Assembly (NCBI GenBank): GCA_023014365.1
Contig: JAEBUN010000033.1
Span: 186,001 to 250,000, forward strand
DNA from: Lepiota brunneoincarnata
Lineage: Eukaryota; Basidiomycota; Agaricomycetes; Agaricales; Agaricaceae
Direction: 5' to 3'
DNA length: 64,000 bases
Shown: one piece after another, positions 12,874 to 25,884 of the stretch
How the letters are laid out: each line of letters starts with the position of its first letter
How positions within the stretch are numbered: position 1 is the stretch's first letter
Notes under the pieces: generated by a model
What the model saw: only the letters and a program-made list of their open reading frames with translations
Told to the model about the DNA's origin: nothing
Databases searched by the model: none
Program-made: the position numbers and the translations under genes

Positions 12874-15359
12874 TTAGGTACCACGCTTTTTCCTAGCCGC
12901 AGCGACTTTGGTAGTACTCTTCTTTGCCCTCGGCGTTTTCTTTTGGGAGGTCGGGGAGGTCTCAGGTGACCCGGCACCTACATTCCCACTACTGGCTGCA
13001 GTTGTTAATCTTGAGGACCTTCTTCGGGTTTGTACACCCTCCCAAAGCTCATCAGCATTATCTGACGCCGTCGATGCTCGTGAGGCCCTGCCTGTAGCAG
13101 CAAGAGACTTCCCGGTTTTCCCACGCAAAGGCGCAACATGGTCTCCGTCCTCTTCATCGGCGTCGGTGAGCGAACCAGGAATACTGGGCCTCGGTGAAGA
13201 ACGACGTTCCTTCGATTCCTGCCTCTTGGATCGTGGTTTTTTGCGACTCCGAGTCGTGGTGCGCGCGGATGTGGATTGCTTGCGGCGGGTTGTGTGAGTG
13301 GTTGATGCTTCCCGCTCTGCTTGGTTTTGTTGTCCTATAATAGCTTCCTCATCTTGATCCATGTCCTCATCCTCTTCATCAACCGCGAATCCACCTGGCA
13401 CTTTACGCTTTACGCTCGTCGGGATGGACTTTACCTCAGTTTTTGCTTCTTGTTGGGTGGCTCCCGCGATGTTGTTCTCAATATTTGTCCATCCAGAGAT
13501 ACCGTTACCAAAAACTGAAAATGCAAGCTCTGGAGCTTCTTCGGTATGCCCAACCTCGGATTCCTCCTGGTCCATCTTGTGCTCGCGCTCTTCGACCTCC
13601 ATATCTGCGTCATCCCTATCGGCCCCATCATCTTCCCCAATATGCTCGGCTACAGATGACTGTTCTGTGAAAGGCGGCTGAGCACGACCATCGTGTTTCG
13701 CTGAAGGTTTATAGAACGCATTTTGCTGTCTGTTTGCAGAGACAAATGCATGAGCAGCTTGTTTTGAAGCCTGATTGATATGTACGGGGAATTTAATGCC
13801 AGTCAGAGGGGAGGAGATATGAGGGGTAGTGCCTAGCGACAAGCGATTCGCGGTATTGCTGAGTGAGGTGCGGGGCCGGGAACCAGAGGGAGTGGAGAAA
13901 GCCGCGGGGAGAGTGGGTGACGGGAAGCTCTGGCGAGGAGCCTGATGATGTGTAGTTGGAGTACCTAGTAAGGTTGGTAATTGGGAAGCCAGGGGCACGG
14001 CGGCTGCTGTTGAAGGGGTTGGGATTGGGCCTCCGAACCTCGGGGCATTTGACCGCTCAGGGAGTAGGCGACCATCCCTATGAGAATTTGGAAGCTTGGA
14101 TATGGAAGTGTACAAATCCAGCGGCCGTATCTCTTCCCAAGACTGGGACATAGCGATGTCATCGCCATTGGGAGATATCCGAGATGCTGTCAGTGGCTTC
14201 CCGTATGTTGTGGTGGCCGCTAGCTCTGCATCGATAAATGCACGTTCGATTGTAGGAAGGGCATCATAAAGATCTTTGACCATTTTCGCTCGTTCCTGTG
14301 ATTGTCTGCTATTTGATCCCAATTTCGAAGCAGTGAATTTCCGATCCATGCGTATGGCATCGACGTATCTACCAAGCTGGATCAGTCGGACGCAGACTAG
14401 GTCTTGCAGCAAAGGAACAGTATCGGTTGAAAGGGTGATCGGAGGTTGGAGAACGTATGAGTGGAGAGTGGTTTCCTCAAACGCTGAAAGAGGAAGACCC
14501 AACAACTGCATCAAAGCAGATGGCCTTGGCTTAGCTGCGGGTGGATGAGACAAAGGAATGCTATAAAGGACACAGAACACGTACGCGAGACACACCACTC
14601 CAGAACATTTCTTAGTAGGCGAGGGCGAATTTCGCTCGTTTCGTGAAATGTTCTTTGGTATTGCCAAGCCTCCAATAGACTGGAATCTGCGAGCGCGAGT
14701 GTGAAGAGTTCAATGTCGTCTGGTTCAGTTAAAGGTGGTTTTGCTGTGCGGACATATTTGCGTATAAGAGCCGAGGCATCAGCGGACAGAGAAATAGCTT
14801 GCAAGATTTTGGATGCATAGTCTCGGTTTAGTCGCGCGTCGGCCAGGATAGAAACACCATGCTATTCGATCTGTCAGAGTGAGAACGGGAAATACTCAGT
14901 CAGGACATACTGCAAGGTTAATTCCCGAATCTAGATGCCAGTAAGCATCTGCGAGCACGGAGAACTGTGGTGGGATCGATTTCTGTGCCGAAAACCTGTC
15001 TTCTCTGCCGTCCTGATGCCACTTTAGCAAAAAGTATACCAAACAGTCCTTCTTCAGCGCGTCGTAGTTAGAGTTCTCAATGGCCTCGAGTAGGCGAATT
15101 AGAGAGGATTCGTCGCGCGGGGGGTATAATATGTCAGGGGAACGAATTCCTCCTGACCTCAGGAGAATGTCATAGATGAGTAAGTCGCCCAGCAACATCC
15201 GACGGTGTTCGATTTCTTGTGGACGAGAGTCTCGCCACGCAAAGTTGTTCGATATGTCGAAATAACTCAGGTACGGTGAATTGCGGCCATGTTCGGAATC
15301 CTTGTCAATACATGAGCATGAATCTGGTTCAAGCCAGTAGCACAACTCACGACATCCAT
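12874..15359 (-). CDS. ELYS-like nuclear pore protein
   Basis: Homologue of ELYS/MEL-28, which ties the Nup107-160 pore subcomplex to chromatin. The proposed ATG at 15359 gives a three-codon first exon (MDV) before a GTGAGT intron; the next exon reads YLSYFDISNNFAWR and RRMLLGDLLIYDILLRSGGI. The alpha-helical ELYS domain continues FSVLADAYWHLDSG, ILQAISLSADASALIRKYV and LTEPDDIELFTLALADSSLLEAWQ, and an intron near 14535-14600 joins EWCVS to PKPRPSALMQLLGLPLSAFEE. The C-terminal 400 residues are low complexity: Ser/Thr/Pro stretches, an acidic patch (DEEDEDMDQDEEA) and Arg/Lys-rich runs (RSRKKPRSKR; KVAAARKKRGT at the very end) that could bind DNA like the AT-hook tail of animal ELYS. No N-terminal beta-propeller is present, as in other fungal members. 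Confidence 0.8.
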
Positions 15360-16345
15360 GGTGAGGCCGCTGAAGTATTAGGCTGGATGAGGGAGCCTGA
15401 ATAGAAAGGCCAGCGCTGGCTGTTGACGCCAACCCACAATGCTTATGTAAGTTCACGAAAATACATTAAAGCAGCTCTCACAACTTCATGCTCGCCACCA
15501 CCCAGTTTCGATGGGCAATAGAGGTTTCAGCGTCAACAAAAGGACACTGGAGGAATGAAATCGCTACCCATCAATCCCAGCTGACCTAGGATACTCTCCC
15601 TGCCTTAAATCTGCGGGCCGGGAAAGCTACACAAAAATCTCGAGTCTAACATCCATAATACATGTCCTCGATCAGTAATATAAGGCTAGGTGAGATCCAT
15701 AGTTCGAACAGTTGCATCGACAAGCTCTCCCTATCGGCACTCGGAACGTCTGTACGGCACCAGTGTTTGCAACTTCGCCGATGTAAGCGTTTATTGGGCA
15801 ACTGGTATGTTAAACTCTCAACTTGAGGCCAGGGCTCGCACTATACATCGCCGAACGATCACCGAAAGACCACGAGCCCACGTCCGGAGGCATCATTCTG
15901 GCATACACAACTCCGGGAGCCCTCGCCACAGAGAAATGGGTTAACGGAACCTCACAGCTGAGCATGAGGAAAAGGCACAACACTTGAGCTTGACCAGCGG
16001 TTCGCATAGACCTCACGATGAGGGTGCCGCGCTCGGTAGTCGTATCTTAGCATTTAGCCCTCGACTGAATTCCGCCCGAGTCGGAGGGACGAAACGGATT
16101 GTAGTTTTCTACCTCAATCTTGGATAATGACAAGTAAATAAAGGTGCACGCGACCCGCTAGCAAGTATGAAGAAAAATCAATAGCTGCTACCTGCACCGT
16201 CGACCTGTACAGGTAGAAAAATAGGTCAGTAAAAGGTAGCCACAACTGACCAATGTCTGGAACCACCGAGTAGAAAGATAGCACCTCTCACACAATACAT
16301 CCAATAGCACTTTTTGCAGGCGCACACCAAATCACAAACAAAAAT
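15360..16345. other. Intergenic, ELYS promoter to SEC24 3' end
   Basis: About 1 kb between two minus-strand genes. It should carry the ELYS-like promoter next to 15360 and the SEC24 terminator near 16345. A plus-strand open frame at 15690-15944 is Arg/Ser-rich and matches no family. Nothing else is seen. Confidence 0.4.
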
Positions 16346-19300
16346 CTACGTGGTATTCACCTTTTCTTTCAATGATGAAACAAACTGCTGGTAACTCGGG
16401 AGCACGTCCGCACGGTCCTGGATGAGCGCACTAAGAGCCCAAAGCCGCAATGGCGGCTCGCCGTCTTCTTTCACAGCGTAGAGGTGAGGATAGTACACTC
16501 CTCGGCGCATCTCGCGGATTTTCTGGATGATAGCGTTGACACGCTGCGAGAAGGGGTTGTCTAGAACGGGGAGAGTGATCTGTAACGGATGATGTGTCAG
16601 GTATCGCTGGGGAGGATACTGATAAGCGACTGACCTTGCCGCCACGCAAAACATCATAGCTAGGTAGGTCAAAGACGTCCATGACGAGTTGTGGTACTGC
16701 ATCGCGGCCGACCCATAGGAATATTGTTTGAGCATCTTCGATTAGGAATAAACCGTGACGCTCCAGACGCTCCGAAGTCAAGGGAAGTGGAGGTGGTAAG
16801 ATTACGCCCTGCTCGCCAACAGTACCCGCCTTCAAAGTTGGTCAGCTCCATATTACATTAAGCGCCAGCTGGTAATAGCCTACCTCGGGAGGCATGTTGT
16901 GCAAAGAGTAGAATGTGGGGTGTACATAAGGAATTAGAAGTTGAGAAGGTAATGACGTCAAGAGAGCCTGAGCGTAGGCACGAATGTCGGGGGGAATCTG
17001 CGCGCTTTGGCGAATACCAACCTAATAGTAGAGCGATTAGAATCGGCAAAGGTGCTCACAAAATAGGAACTTGGGTTTTGCATACGTTTTTCAGGAGACC
17101 GAGAACAAGAACAGGGAGCATCTTCAAGTTATCGGAAATTGCGAGCTGAGCACTGGCTCCAGCGCCTCCTGCAGTCATACTGGTCTTGTAAGCGACGAGG
17201 ATATCAACAAGCCTCTGGTAGGTAAAGTCACGAGCATCCTCCAGCTTGTGTGTCAACGAGCGCTCAACAGCCTTGTTGGCAAGTAAGGTGCCAATGGCAA
17301 TCTGGTCGGCTGAGGCGAAGACCTCCGAGAGGTTTGTGGTTGTAGGTAACGCTAGGGTGATGACTCGGATGCGACGCTCGCCGTAGCAGGTCGTGTGCAA
17401 GACAGCAGTTTGGAATACAACGAATGGTGACGTGATAGCTTCCTCGATCTGGATCTCAATCGCGTACGACTGATCCTGAGGAACGGCAGGCATGGCTAAG
17501 AGATCGGTCGAGCGAACGAAGAAATTGCCGTGGAATGAGGCCATACGCAAGCCTGTGGATTGGAGATGAGCTGGAGTATTGGCTTGAATGGCAGATAGTG
17601 ACGTACCACGCGAAGCCCGAACACGCATAACTGCTTCCAGCATGATTGGCATAGCCAAGACTTCGCCAAACTCACGAGCAAACTTGACCGCGTCCTCTTG
17701 TCTGGCAGCGTTGAACGCAGGATAATAATAAGTCTGGCCAGAGGTATAATGAGGGAGGCAAGCTAAACAAATCCGTGAGTATTCGACAGGCTCGACAGAA
17801 AAGTGATGCCCACCCAGACTAGCAACATCCTGGTAAGCTTGGCTAAACAAAAACATGTCAACAGAGACCTGGGCTCTCGAACAATCGATTGCGAATGTCT
17901 TATAGAATGGCGAAGCAGCTTGTAGCAAGCCAGATTCCTAAGGAAAAGGTCAGTCTCGGATGACGGAAGGAGTAGAATTGACTTTGACTTTGGCTGTACC
18001 AAGGATCTTGGGATCCTCGCGGTTCTTCAAGGCACCAGCACCAACGCTGGGAAGCGACGAAGAAAGGACTACAATCTTACCGCCAATGGGGGACTGAAGG
18101 TGGTGTCAGTTAAACGGGGAACGAGAGGCCAGCATTGACATACCATCAGCTTGAAACCAGCCTGCAGAGCAGGTCCCAGAGCGCTTCCAATGATGCCATT
18201 GTCTTGGAACATGTCGTTGATCCTACCTAACAATGCTTCCAAAGATGAACGTGATTCCGCAAGGTTTACGAGAAGGTCGGTGGGTTTAGGTAAGAAGACA
18301 TCGTCGATATCAGAAACAACAAGCATAGAAGAATCCGATCCGGACTGGGGGGATATTTAATGAGCTCAATACGCAGGTGACTAAGAGGACAACTTGCTGG
18401 AAGGGAAAAGAAATAAAGTGAAGTGTCATAGCAGACAATGGCAACTTTGGTGCGCTGATCCTCGTCAGGGATGCGATCGAGGTTCTCGAGGATTGTGCGA
18501 GTGGCAGTGGCAACCATCCCTGTGTGAGCCGGCCTGTTAGCTAGATACCGCAGAACCAAACTCACAAAAGAACCGACCTGATTGCACTGCAGCATGACTA
18601 ACATCGATCAAAAACACATAGACAGCAGGCTGAGGTGGGCGGACCATGTACTCCGTAGGCGCAACAAACTCGACGACAGAGTGATTGAGTTCAGCACGGG
18701 CCCACCTATCACCAGGCTGGTTTTTTACTTGGTCCCAATCAAACAGCTGAGGAACTTCATTTGACATGTTACACATGCAGCAGCGCCATCTACTTAATGG
18801 TCAGTGGACTATAGTTGGGAACAAGCGAGTAGTCATACCGGTTGCCTCCATCGATAAACTGAACATAAGGGTTGATGTACGTCCGACAACGGCGACAGCG
18901 CGCAATAACAGTATCGGTCACAACAGGCACAGGTTCGTCCCCTTCCTTCAGCGAGCGATATGGTGTGATGATCAATGCGAGCGGAATCCTAGATTTGCCT
19001 TGCAACGACGACGTGGTTGGAATGGCATTGATGGTACAACGTTGGTACGAAGGATCAGCATTCGCTAATGGCGAAGGTGATATACACGAATTCGGGGGTA
19101 GACGGATCTCCGGTGGTGGTCGATGTAACTCACGAGGTTCAGGGGGCGAAGTGAGGAGGTTGGTGGTATATAACTGGAACTGCTTCTGTCCTCCAATGCC
19201 CATCTGACCAAACTGGCCGGCAAGCGCATCCACACCGGGTTGAATGTACTGGGGCTGTTGGCCATATCCAGATGGGTCGACGTAGGCGGGCTGCTCAGGT

Positions 19301-19785
19301 TGCTGGCTATAGTATGAGGGTTGGCCGGGAACGGGTGGTTGGACTTGTTGGGTCTGAAACTGGTTCTCGCCTACCAAACCAGGGGTAAAGAGCGGTCCAC
19401 CAGCGACCGGTTGAACCCCAGCTGCTCCATAACTAGGATCGGGAGCAATTTCGGTACTGCCGTAGTATGCCTGGGTTTGTCCAGCAGCATACTGACGCCT
19501 TTTGGCGTGGTGAGCGGGCTGCGACGCGACAGGAGGGGCGCCTTCGGTCATAGGAGCCTGTGGTTGTGCAACAGGGGGTTCCCACTGAGTATGGCCAGTC
19601 GCGGTTTCTGTTGGTCTCAAGATTAGAGTTATTCCGATGACAAGACAAACAGGGCTAACCAACGAAAAGGTATTGCTGATGCTGAGGGTCCCTGAGATTC
19701 GGTTAGTTGGTCGTCAGCGATGATGAGGAGAAGAGTACCATTCTGCAGCCCATCCTGGAGGCAACTGTTGATCTGGAGAAGCCAT
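16346..19785 (-). CDS. SEC24: COPII coat protein SEC24 with N-terminal WW domain
   Basis: Cargo-binding subunit of the inner COPII coat that buds vesicles from the ER. ATG 19785 is followed by [20 protein letters not shown] and [11 protein letters not shown] over three exons, which together make a complete WW domain. A long Gln/Pro/Tyr-rich linker follows ([20 protein letters not shown]). Canonical Sec24 parts then run in order: [14 protein letters not shown], zinc finger with CRRC and CCMC (near 18770-18900), trunk ([52 protein letters not shown]), beta-sandwich ([20 protein letters not shown]), helical region ([24 protein letters not shown]) and gelsolin fold ([40 protein letters not shown]). 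It ends at 16346. All exons join in frame. The WW domain is not part of the yeast or human protein. Confidence 0.95.
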
Positions 19786-19915
19786 GGAGAGCGATTTTAG
19801 AGAAAAGGGTGAGTCTGGTATTAAATCGCAAAGTGCATAATCGCCACGTCCCATCTCAACACTCACAAACACGTTGCATCACAGCCACAAACAGTACTAG
19901 TGTACGTGGAACTAC

Positions 19916-20946
19916 TTAACTACATGTCGAAGAATGGCCCTTCATTTTCTTCGCCCTCTCCAGCCGTTTTAACAGCACACCCGTGCAGCTCTCTAGTGCC
20001 TGAACCTCTTCGTCTGTGGCATCTGCGCACCCCCCCCACCGAATTTTGAGATTCTCGTCGATTAGAAAAACATAACCGACCCGAGAATTCGTCATGCCAA
20101 GGGGATCACGGACATACTCCAAATTTTGACTCGACACAAGATATGTTGACTGAAGCTCCTTTTGGACTACCTTGCGTAGGGAGTTGAGGAAAATATTAAC
20201 CAAGAACGACTTCAGGACATTTTCTTGAAGGTTGACCTGCACATACTGATATAGCGGGTGTGAAGAGTAACGAGCATGAGTTGGGTCGACGAAGCCCTTA
20301 ACATTAATCTTGATTCGTTGTGAGTCGTACTTGTGGGGGACCGGGAGTTCAAGGAACCTACCTCAGACACTCTTGTACCCAACATGGCGAGGACGGTAAT
20401 CTTGCCGAAGCACATGACAGTCGTATTCTTTGTCGAGCCATCATCTAGACTCCTGCCAACCATGTTGGGCAGATACAGGGCTTTCTGTGAGATGTATTCA
20501 CTACCTGGAGCACATTAGATATGGACCAGACTCACGTCCTCGCGGATGAGCACTTTAGGCGCCATCCAAGTCTTTCCGCCGTGCTTGCGTGTCATATTCA
20601 AGTCATGGAAATAGCCAACACTAGCTTCCTTTATTCTAACGACGGTCGTCAATACACACAGTAGTAAGAACACTACTATAACGAACAGATGCCTCCGCTG
20701 AGCTATGCGTACATCGGTATCCATGAGCTCCTTCAGGCGTTCAGTCCTTGTCTTGACGACAGTTGTCGGCCTTTCACGGACACCCAGCGGACGATTGAGT
20801 GGTGGGAGGGAGCCCTTTTGGGAGGCATCAGAACCTTCGATGGTAGTAAGAGGATCGGTGCCAGACTTGCGGGCATGGGCGGAAGAGGTGAAGAGACGGT
20901 GTGTGCAAACACGACGCACTGGCCAAGTCGCAAACAAACGCAGCAT
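19916..20946 (-). CDS. ATP10: Mitochondrial ATP synthase assembly factor ATP10
   Basis: Inner-membrane chaperone needed to assemble the F0 sector (subunit 6 with subunit 9). ATG 20946 begins a strong presequence (LRLFATWPVRRVCTHRLF). A linker with RERPTTVVKTRTERLKELMD and one membrane helix (HLFVIVVFLLLCVLTTVV) follow, then YLPNMVGRSLDDGSTKNTTV and VMCFGKITVLAMLGTRVSE, which fit the thioredoxin-like ATP10 domain. The terminal exons give NVLKSFLVNIFLNSLRK, YLVSSQNLEYVRDPLGMTN, RVGYVFLIDENLKIRWGGCA and LLKRLERAKK. The frame extends upstream to 21096 without another good ATG. The gene is head-to-head with histone H2A, 178 bases apart, and 130 bases upstream of the SEC24 start on the same strand. 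Confidence 0.88.
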
Positions 20947-21124
20947 TTTTTTGTTGAATGGCAAGTCGCGACTTGCATTTTTGATGATCGCGTCTGTCAC
21001 GTGATGCTTTACCCACAGAACACATAAATTGACGCGCTTACAAGGCCGTTGTTGATCCACTGCTCTTCGACTCAAACCACCACCTCGTCTCCTCAACGCC
21101 CATCACACTCAATCACTCGCAGAT
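20947..21124. promoter_or_regulatory. Bidirectional ATP10 / histone H2A promoter region
   Basis: Only 178 bases separate the two divergent start codons, so control elements must be shared or overlap. A CTCTTCGACTC-like pyrimidine stretch precedes the H2A start. No conserved histone element could be named with certainty. Confidence 0.5.
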
Positions 21125-21749
<625 letters not shown>

Positions 21750-22005
21750 AACTGTCTCGCTACTTAGTATTTCATTGTTTAATCTATTTCTATGCTCTTC
21801 GTTTTGTTGGTCTCTGTATCATGTATTTCTACTCGTACGGATTTTATTCCCTACTCGATACATCGTCCTTGCGACGAGCCCTGGTGTGAGAGAATGAAAT
21901 GCATGTTTGAGTTTGTTGATTCTCGATGGTCCAACGATGTGGGATCAGAACTATACATAACATCCTTGTTCCTAGGACGGCGACAGCGACAGCGCTCATT
22001 CAATC

Positions 22006-23893
22006 ATGGGCTGGTTGAGTCCCCCCGACCGACGAGAAATCACCCTCCTTCTCTTCTGTCTGGTTGTATACGTATTGGCCTATAATTTCGAGAACTCTCT
22101 CCAACTGCTCGGCGTGGACTCGGTTGCCACCAGCGGGGTTGTGTTTAGTCGTATTGGTCTAGGAAAAACAAGAGCGATAGACCGTGATGGACGGAAGCCT
22201 CAGGGATGGCGAGATAACCTCGAGCTTCAAATTTACGGCGACTGGAAGTGGGAAGGGGGCGAGGTCGCAGGCGATGGTGTAGAAAGGAGTCAGCGGGTAG
22301 GTACAGGTCGGCATGGCGCTACATGGATCAGTAGGAAGGATGCAGGCGAGGTAGCAGGCAAATTATTCGGCGAAGTGCCAGTGGACCGCGCACTCAACTG
22401 GTGGCGACGTGACATACCCCAAACCAATGTTCTGAAACACACACCCGGTGTGTATGGGGGCGCATTGTACCACTGATTTACTGATTTATTAACATTTGGC
22501 AGGTTACACTATCCTCGATAACGTGTTCGTCTTTGATGGCCAGGTCTATCTCGTTACCGACGACCCCAAAGAATTCCCTGCCATTTCCACTATCGTTTCA
22601 ACGACGGGCGCAGGCTTCAAACAATGGTCCCTGATAACACGACGACAGGCGACAACTCTACTAGGCGAATTTGGGGGCATGTAAGTAGGACGTTTGAACA
22701 CACATGTCAATATTCACTATCATCGCTCCCAGCATCCGTGGTGTTTCTTGGATGGCAGCCGACACTACACCCCGTGAGTACTCACATTCTTGTTCTTGTT
22801 TCTGGTGGCTCCTGAGCGAAAAAAAAAACCCCTCCCAGACAACTCAACATTACTGGCACTATGGAAAACCTATAGCTCGTTAGATCCTACGATAGATTCC
22901 GAAGGACGCACGACATTACCCCCTCCTCACCGCCTTGTGTTCCCTCACAGTCGCTTCTTCACTGATGCTGATCCCCCCTTTGAGGAGCACTTGATACGCC
23001 GACGCCGCGTCGATACTGGTTTTCATCCCTACCTCGTCAAGGCGGCCTTCCCGCAACTCACCGTCATGTACCTGCAGGACTTTGACGACTACGCGCAGAT
23101 GCGAGTGCCTTTCGTCTTTGAACGGCTCATAGTCGCGGACAGGAAGGCCGCTAGTCGTTCTCTAGAACCCTCTGAACCCGAATTTCTTCCCCCCTTTGAA
23201 TTGCAGACTTCGGAGTTCTGGTTCGAGCCGGTACGGAAGACCATGGAATCCTTTTTGGATCTCTCTGAGGAAAAGAAAAGAGTAGTGACGTATATCGTCA
23301 CTCAGGAAAATGAAGCCAGTCCGAAATTGAAGAAAGAGGACCACGAAATGCTAGTGAGCGCCCTGAAGAAGATGGAGAGGCACATGGGGTGCGAGGTGCA
23401 CATCATCTTTGATGATACAAAGAGGACTGCCTGGAGTGAGAGGATGGAGGCCATAATCAGTTCGACAGTAGGTATAAGCTGATGATACATGCTGATCTCG
23501 AAGGCTGACGACAACGGCATATGCTCATTTCTTCTGTAGGTTGTCCTCGGTGTTCACGGAGATCACCTAATGGATTTTGCGTTTATGAAACGGACGCCGC
23601 AGGCTACCCTGATGGAGTTCTATCCAGTCGAGAAATTCGCTCGAGATCGTGCGGTTATCGCAATGTCGCTTGGACAGCAATATGTCGCATGGGTGGGTGG
23701 AAAGTGAGCACTTCCCTCCTGTTTCCCCGCTGACTTCCGCGGGTGTATGATCGAGATACTGATAGGTATGCATTGCAGGAAATTCACTGACAGCGAATTG
23801 CCCCCGATCTCGAGGCCTGGGGTTGAGGAGGATGTTTCGATTGACGTAGATGCCGTGGTCCGCAGTGTGCAGCAGATCATCTCAAAATCCTAA
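22006..23893 (+). CDS. GT61 family (DUF563) glycosyltransferase, type II membrane protein
   Basis: Probable Golgi-lumen glycosyltransferase. ATG 22006 is followed by DRREITLLLFCLVVYVLAY, a signal-anchor. The stem and first domain include WRDNLELQIYGDWKW, YTILDNVFVFDGQVYLVTDD and RGVSWMAADTTP; the catalytic half has LPPPHRLVFPHSRFFTD, DTGFHPYLVKAAFPQLTV and VPFVFERLIVADRKAA. The C-terminal motif VVLGVHGDHLMDFAFM follows an intron at 23469-23539, then TPQATLMEFYPVEKFARD and QYVAWVGGK. Basidiomycete members are widespread but mostly uncharacterised; plant and animal relatives add xylose, arabinose or GlcNAc. In most relatives the last motif reads GVHGxGLTH; here it is GVHGDHLMD. The acceptor cannot be told. 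Six exons, all in frame. Confidence 0.82.
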
Positions 23894-25884
23894 TACCCCC
23901 CCCCCTTTACAACTATTGCCGATGGTATGCAATCCATGCATCAATGCCTGCACCGCACAGGCCCGGAAACCATAACTATCCCCAACCGTTCTTCATTCTT
24001 TTCACTGACGGTCCTTCCTTGACTAACACAGACTTATATCATCCCCCCACCCACACTTAGATCTAATCGGTAATGGACTATGGACTATCTCAAGTAATGT
24101 AGCTTGATGTATAGAGCACCCGACGGACGTATTTATATGATGATTGCTGTGCACCTCTTTGTACGCGAGCGAAGGGGTCAATGTGCACTTCACGGACTTA
24201 TACGCCCCAACCCTGAGACTCGAGCGCGAGCATGCACCCTTCCTCGTCGATATACTAAAGAACTGTTCTATCGACCTAAGGAACAAGTACGGAAGGTAAA
24301 GCCAGGTTAGTGGCGTCCTTAACACCGTTCAGCTTAGTACATCGATATTGTTTACCGACGACTAGGATATTTTGGCTGTTGTCAGCGACAGAGACGGTCA
24401 GAATGCAGGGCAGAAGCCCAGGACCACGGTCCATGGAGAGAAGAGGACTTGACTAGACCAATAGTCCGCAGACGTTGAATTAGAGCTGATCGTGCCACTG
24501 TATCCTCACCGTGACAGAAGTTTAACCCATGTGATGTTGGAACGCTGATGATCGATGTCGATGTGTTGAAACTGACATAGAACCTACGCGCTATTTGGTT
24601 CTATTCGTGATGTTTTGTGGTTTGTACTGGTATTCGAAACTTCGGGAGGTCTGAGGGGCTCCTCGGACATGAGCACATGGAAGTTATGGCCGAGGAGAAT
24701 GTGCTAGGGGTGAGGACTGTGTCTTTAGCGGTTCAGGTCGGTGGGTTTTGGCTGTTTGGACATCGCGGTTGGAAGTCGGTCGAGAGTTTCAGGTGTACGT
24801 GCCGGAGGCATTGGTGCCGTTCGAGTTTGAGGTACTGAGGTAGAACTCCGTGAAAGGTACGCTAGGCGCTAATGGAACGAAGGCTAAAAGTGCCACAGGT
24901 GCCACCACAGGCCCAGAGGAACGCACTAAATGGTCGTTAGCGTAACCGGTAAAGCGAAGAGCCGAAATACATAGTTAGGTATGCCACGAACCCGTTCTCT
25001 GGCTGCTACTGCGTACTATGGTAGAGTATATCAAGAAGTTCGAGACCAGTACCGTGATGGACCTTTGACAGATTGCAATATGATCCAACAGCGGCTCCAG
25101 TGGCACGGCTGCAGAAAGTTGGAGTAATGAAAAACTTCCATCGTCATGCTCCATCGACTATCTCTCCATGTTTGACAGAAAGCATGAGAAGAGTAATGTT
25201 GTATACCTTGAGAAAGCGCATTATGGAGAAAACACAGCTGGCCAGATGGAACTGGCATGGTGCGAGCGCAGGTGCGCAAAGTTCGCTTGCGTCGGCATCG
25301 GTTTGACTCGGGCTGATTGTCGAGATGGGATGTGCACTTTCTTCTAGCCAGATAGGACCGGCGTGGTGCGGACACTGCACGCAAATTTCGCTTACGTCGG
25401 CATCGAGTTGACTCGAGCTGATTGTCGGGATGGGGTGTGCACATTCGGTTAATAATAGTTTCTCCGTGTGAGAAAATTCCCAGAAAGGTAAATTAGGATC
25501 CCAGCTCCACAATAAGTGCTTCCAATCCCCTCAAACCAGCCGTATGCCTGCAAATAATCATCCGGACGAAGCAAAGGCTGAAAAGCATGAGTGTAAAGTA
25601 TCAGGCTACCGCACCCAACGGAGCATATCAGACACCGAGAACATGCGCTCGTGCAAAGCTATCTTGGGTACCAGCTAGACTCGTCCCTACGGCGGAATAT
25701 GATTACATATCATATGTCTCTACATTGTGACTATCGGGCCGTGCGATCGTAATCTATATTGACGTGGAAAGGCGTTCCGGTCGGTCACCTAGATATAAGA
25801 ACACCTCTACCTCCTCCTCCCACAGGTTCTATACCCCTTCCCCGACACACCCCTAGTTCGAGCGTCTGTTGATCACGGACGATT
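23894..25884. other. Gene-poor stretch of about 2 kb
   Basis: Between the GT61 gene and the MFS gene. It holds a C-run (23895-23906) just after the GT61 stop, a 2-copy tandem repeat at 25241-25442 described separately, and short open frames without recognisable products. The last 80 bases before 25885 are CT-rich (CTCCTCCTCCCAC), consistent with the MFS promoter. Confidence 0.4.
25241..25442. repeat. Imperfect tandem duplication, unit about 105 bases, 2 copies
   Basis: Copy 1 starts at GCCAGATGGAACTGGCATGG (25241) and copy 2 at GCCAGATAGGACCGGCGTGG (25347). Both continue through a GCGTCGGCATC or ACGTCGGCATC block, then TTGACTCGRGCTGATTGTCG and end TGTGCAC (25331-25337 and 25436-25442). Divergence is roughly 15-20 percent by eye. 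On the minus strand both copies stay open in one frame (motifs AHPIPTISSSQLDADVSE and AHPISTISPSQTDADASE), which may be chance or the trace of a repeat-containing protein. Confidence 0.75.

Noticed and set aside
12874..14667. A single 597-codon frame as a complete gene
   Set aside because: Its first 50 codons are intron sequence; splicing to upstream exons restores the ELYS domain starting at 15359.
14896..15456. Upstream in-frame start for the ELYS-like gene (MNLHKHCGL...)
   Set aside because: The segment before DSEHGRNSPY is better explained as an intron with a GTGAGT donor following ATGGATGTC.
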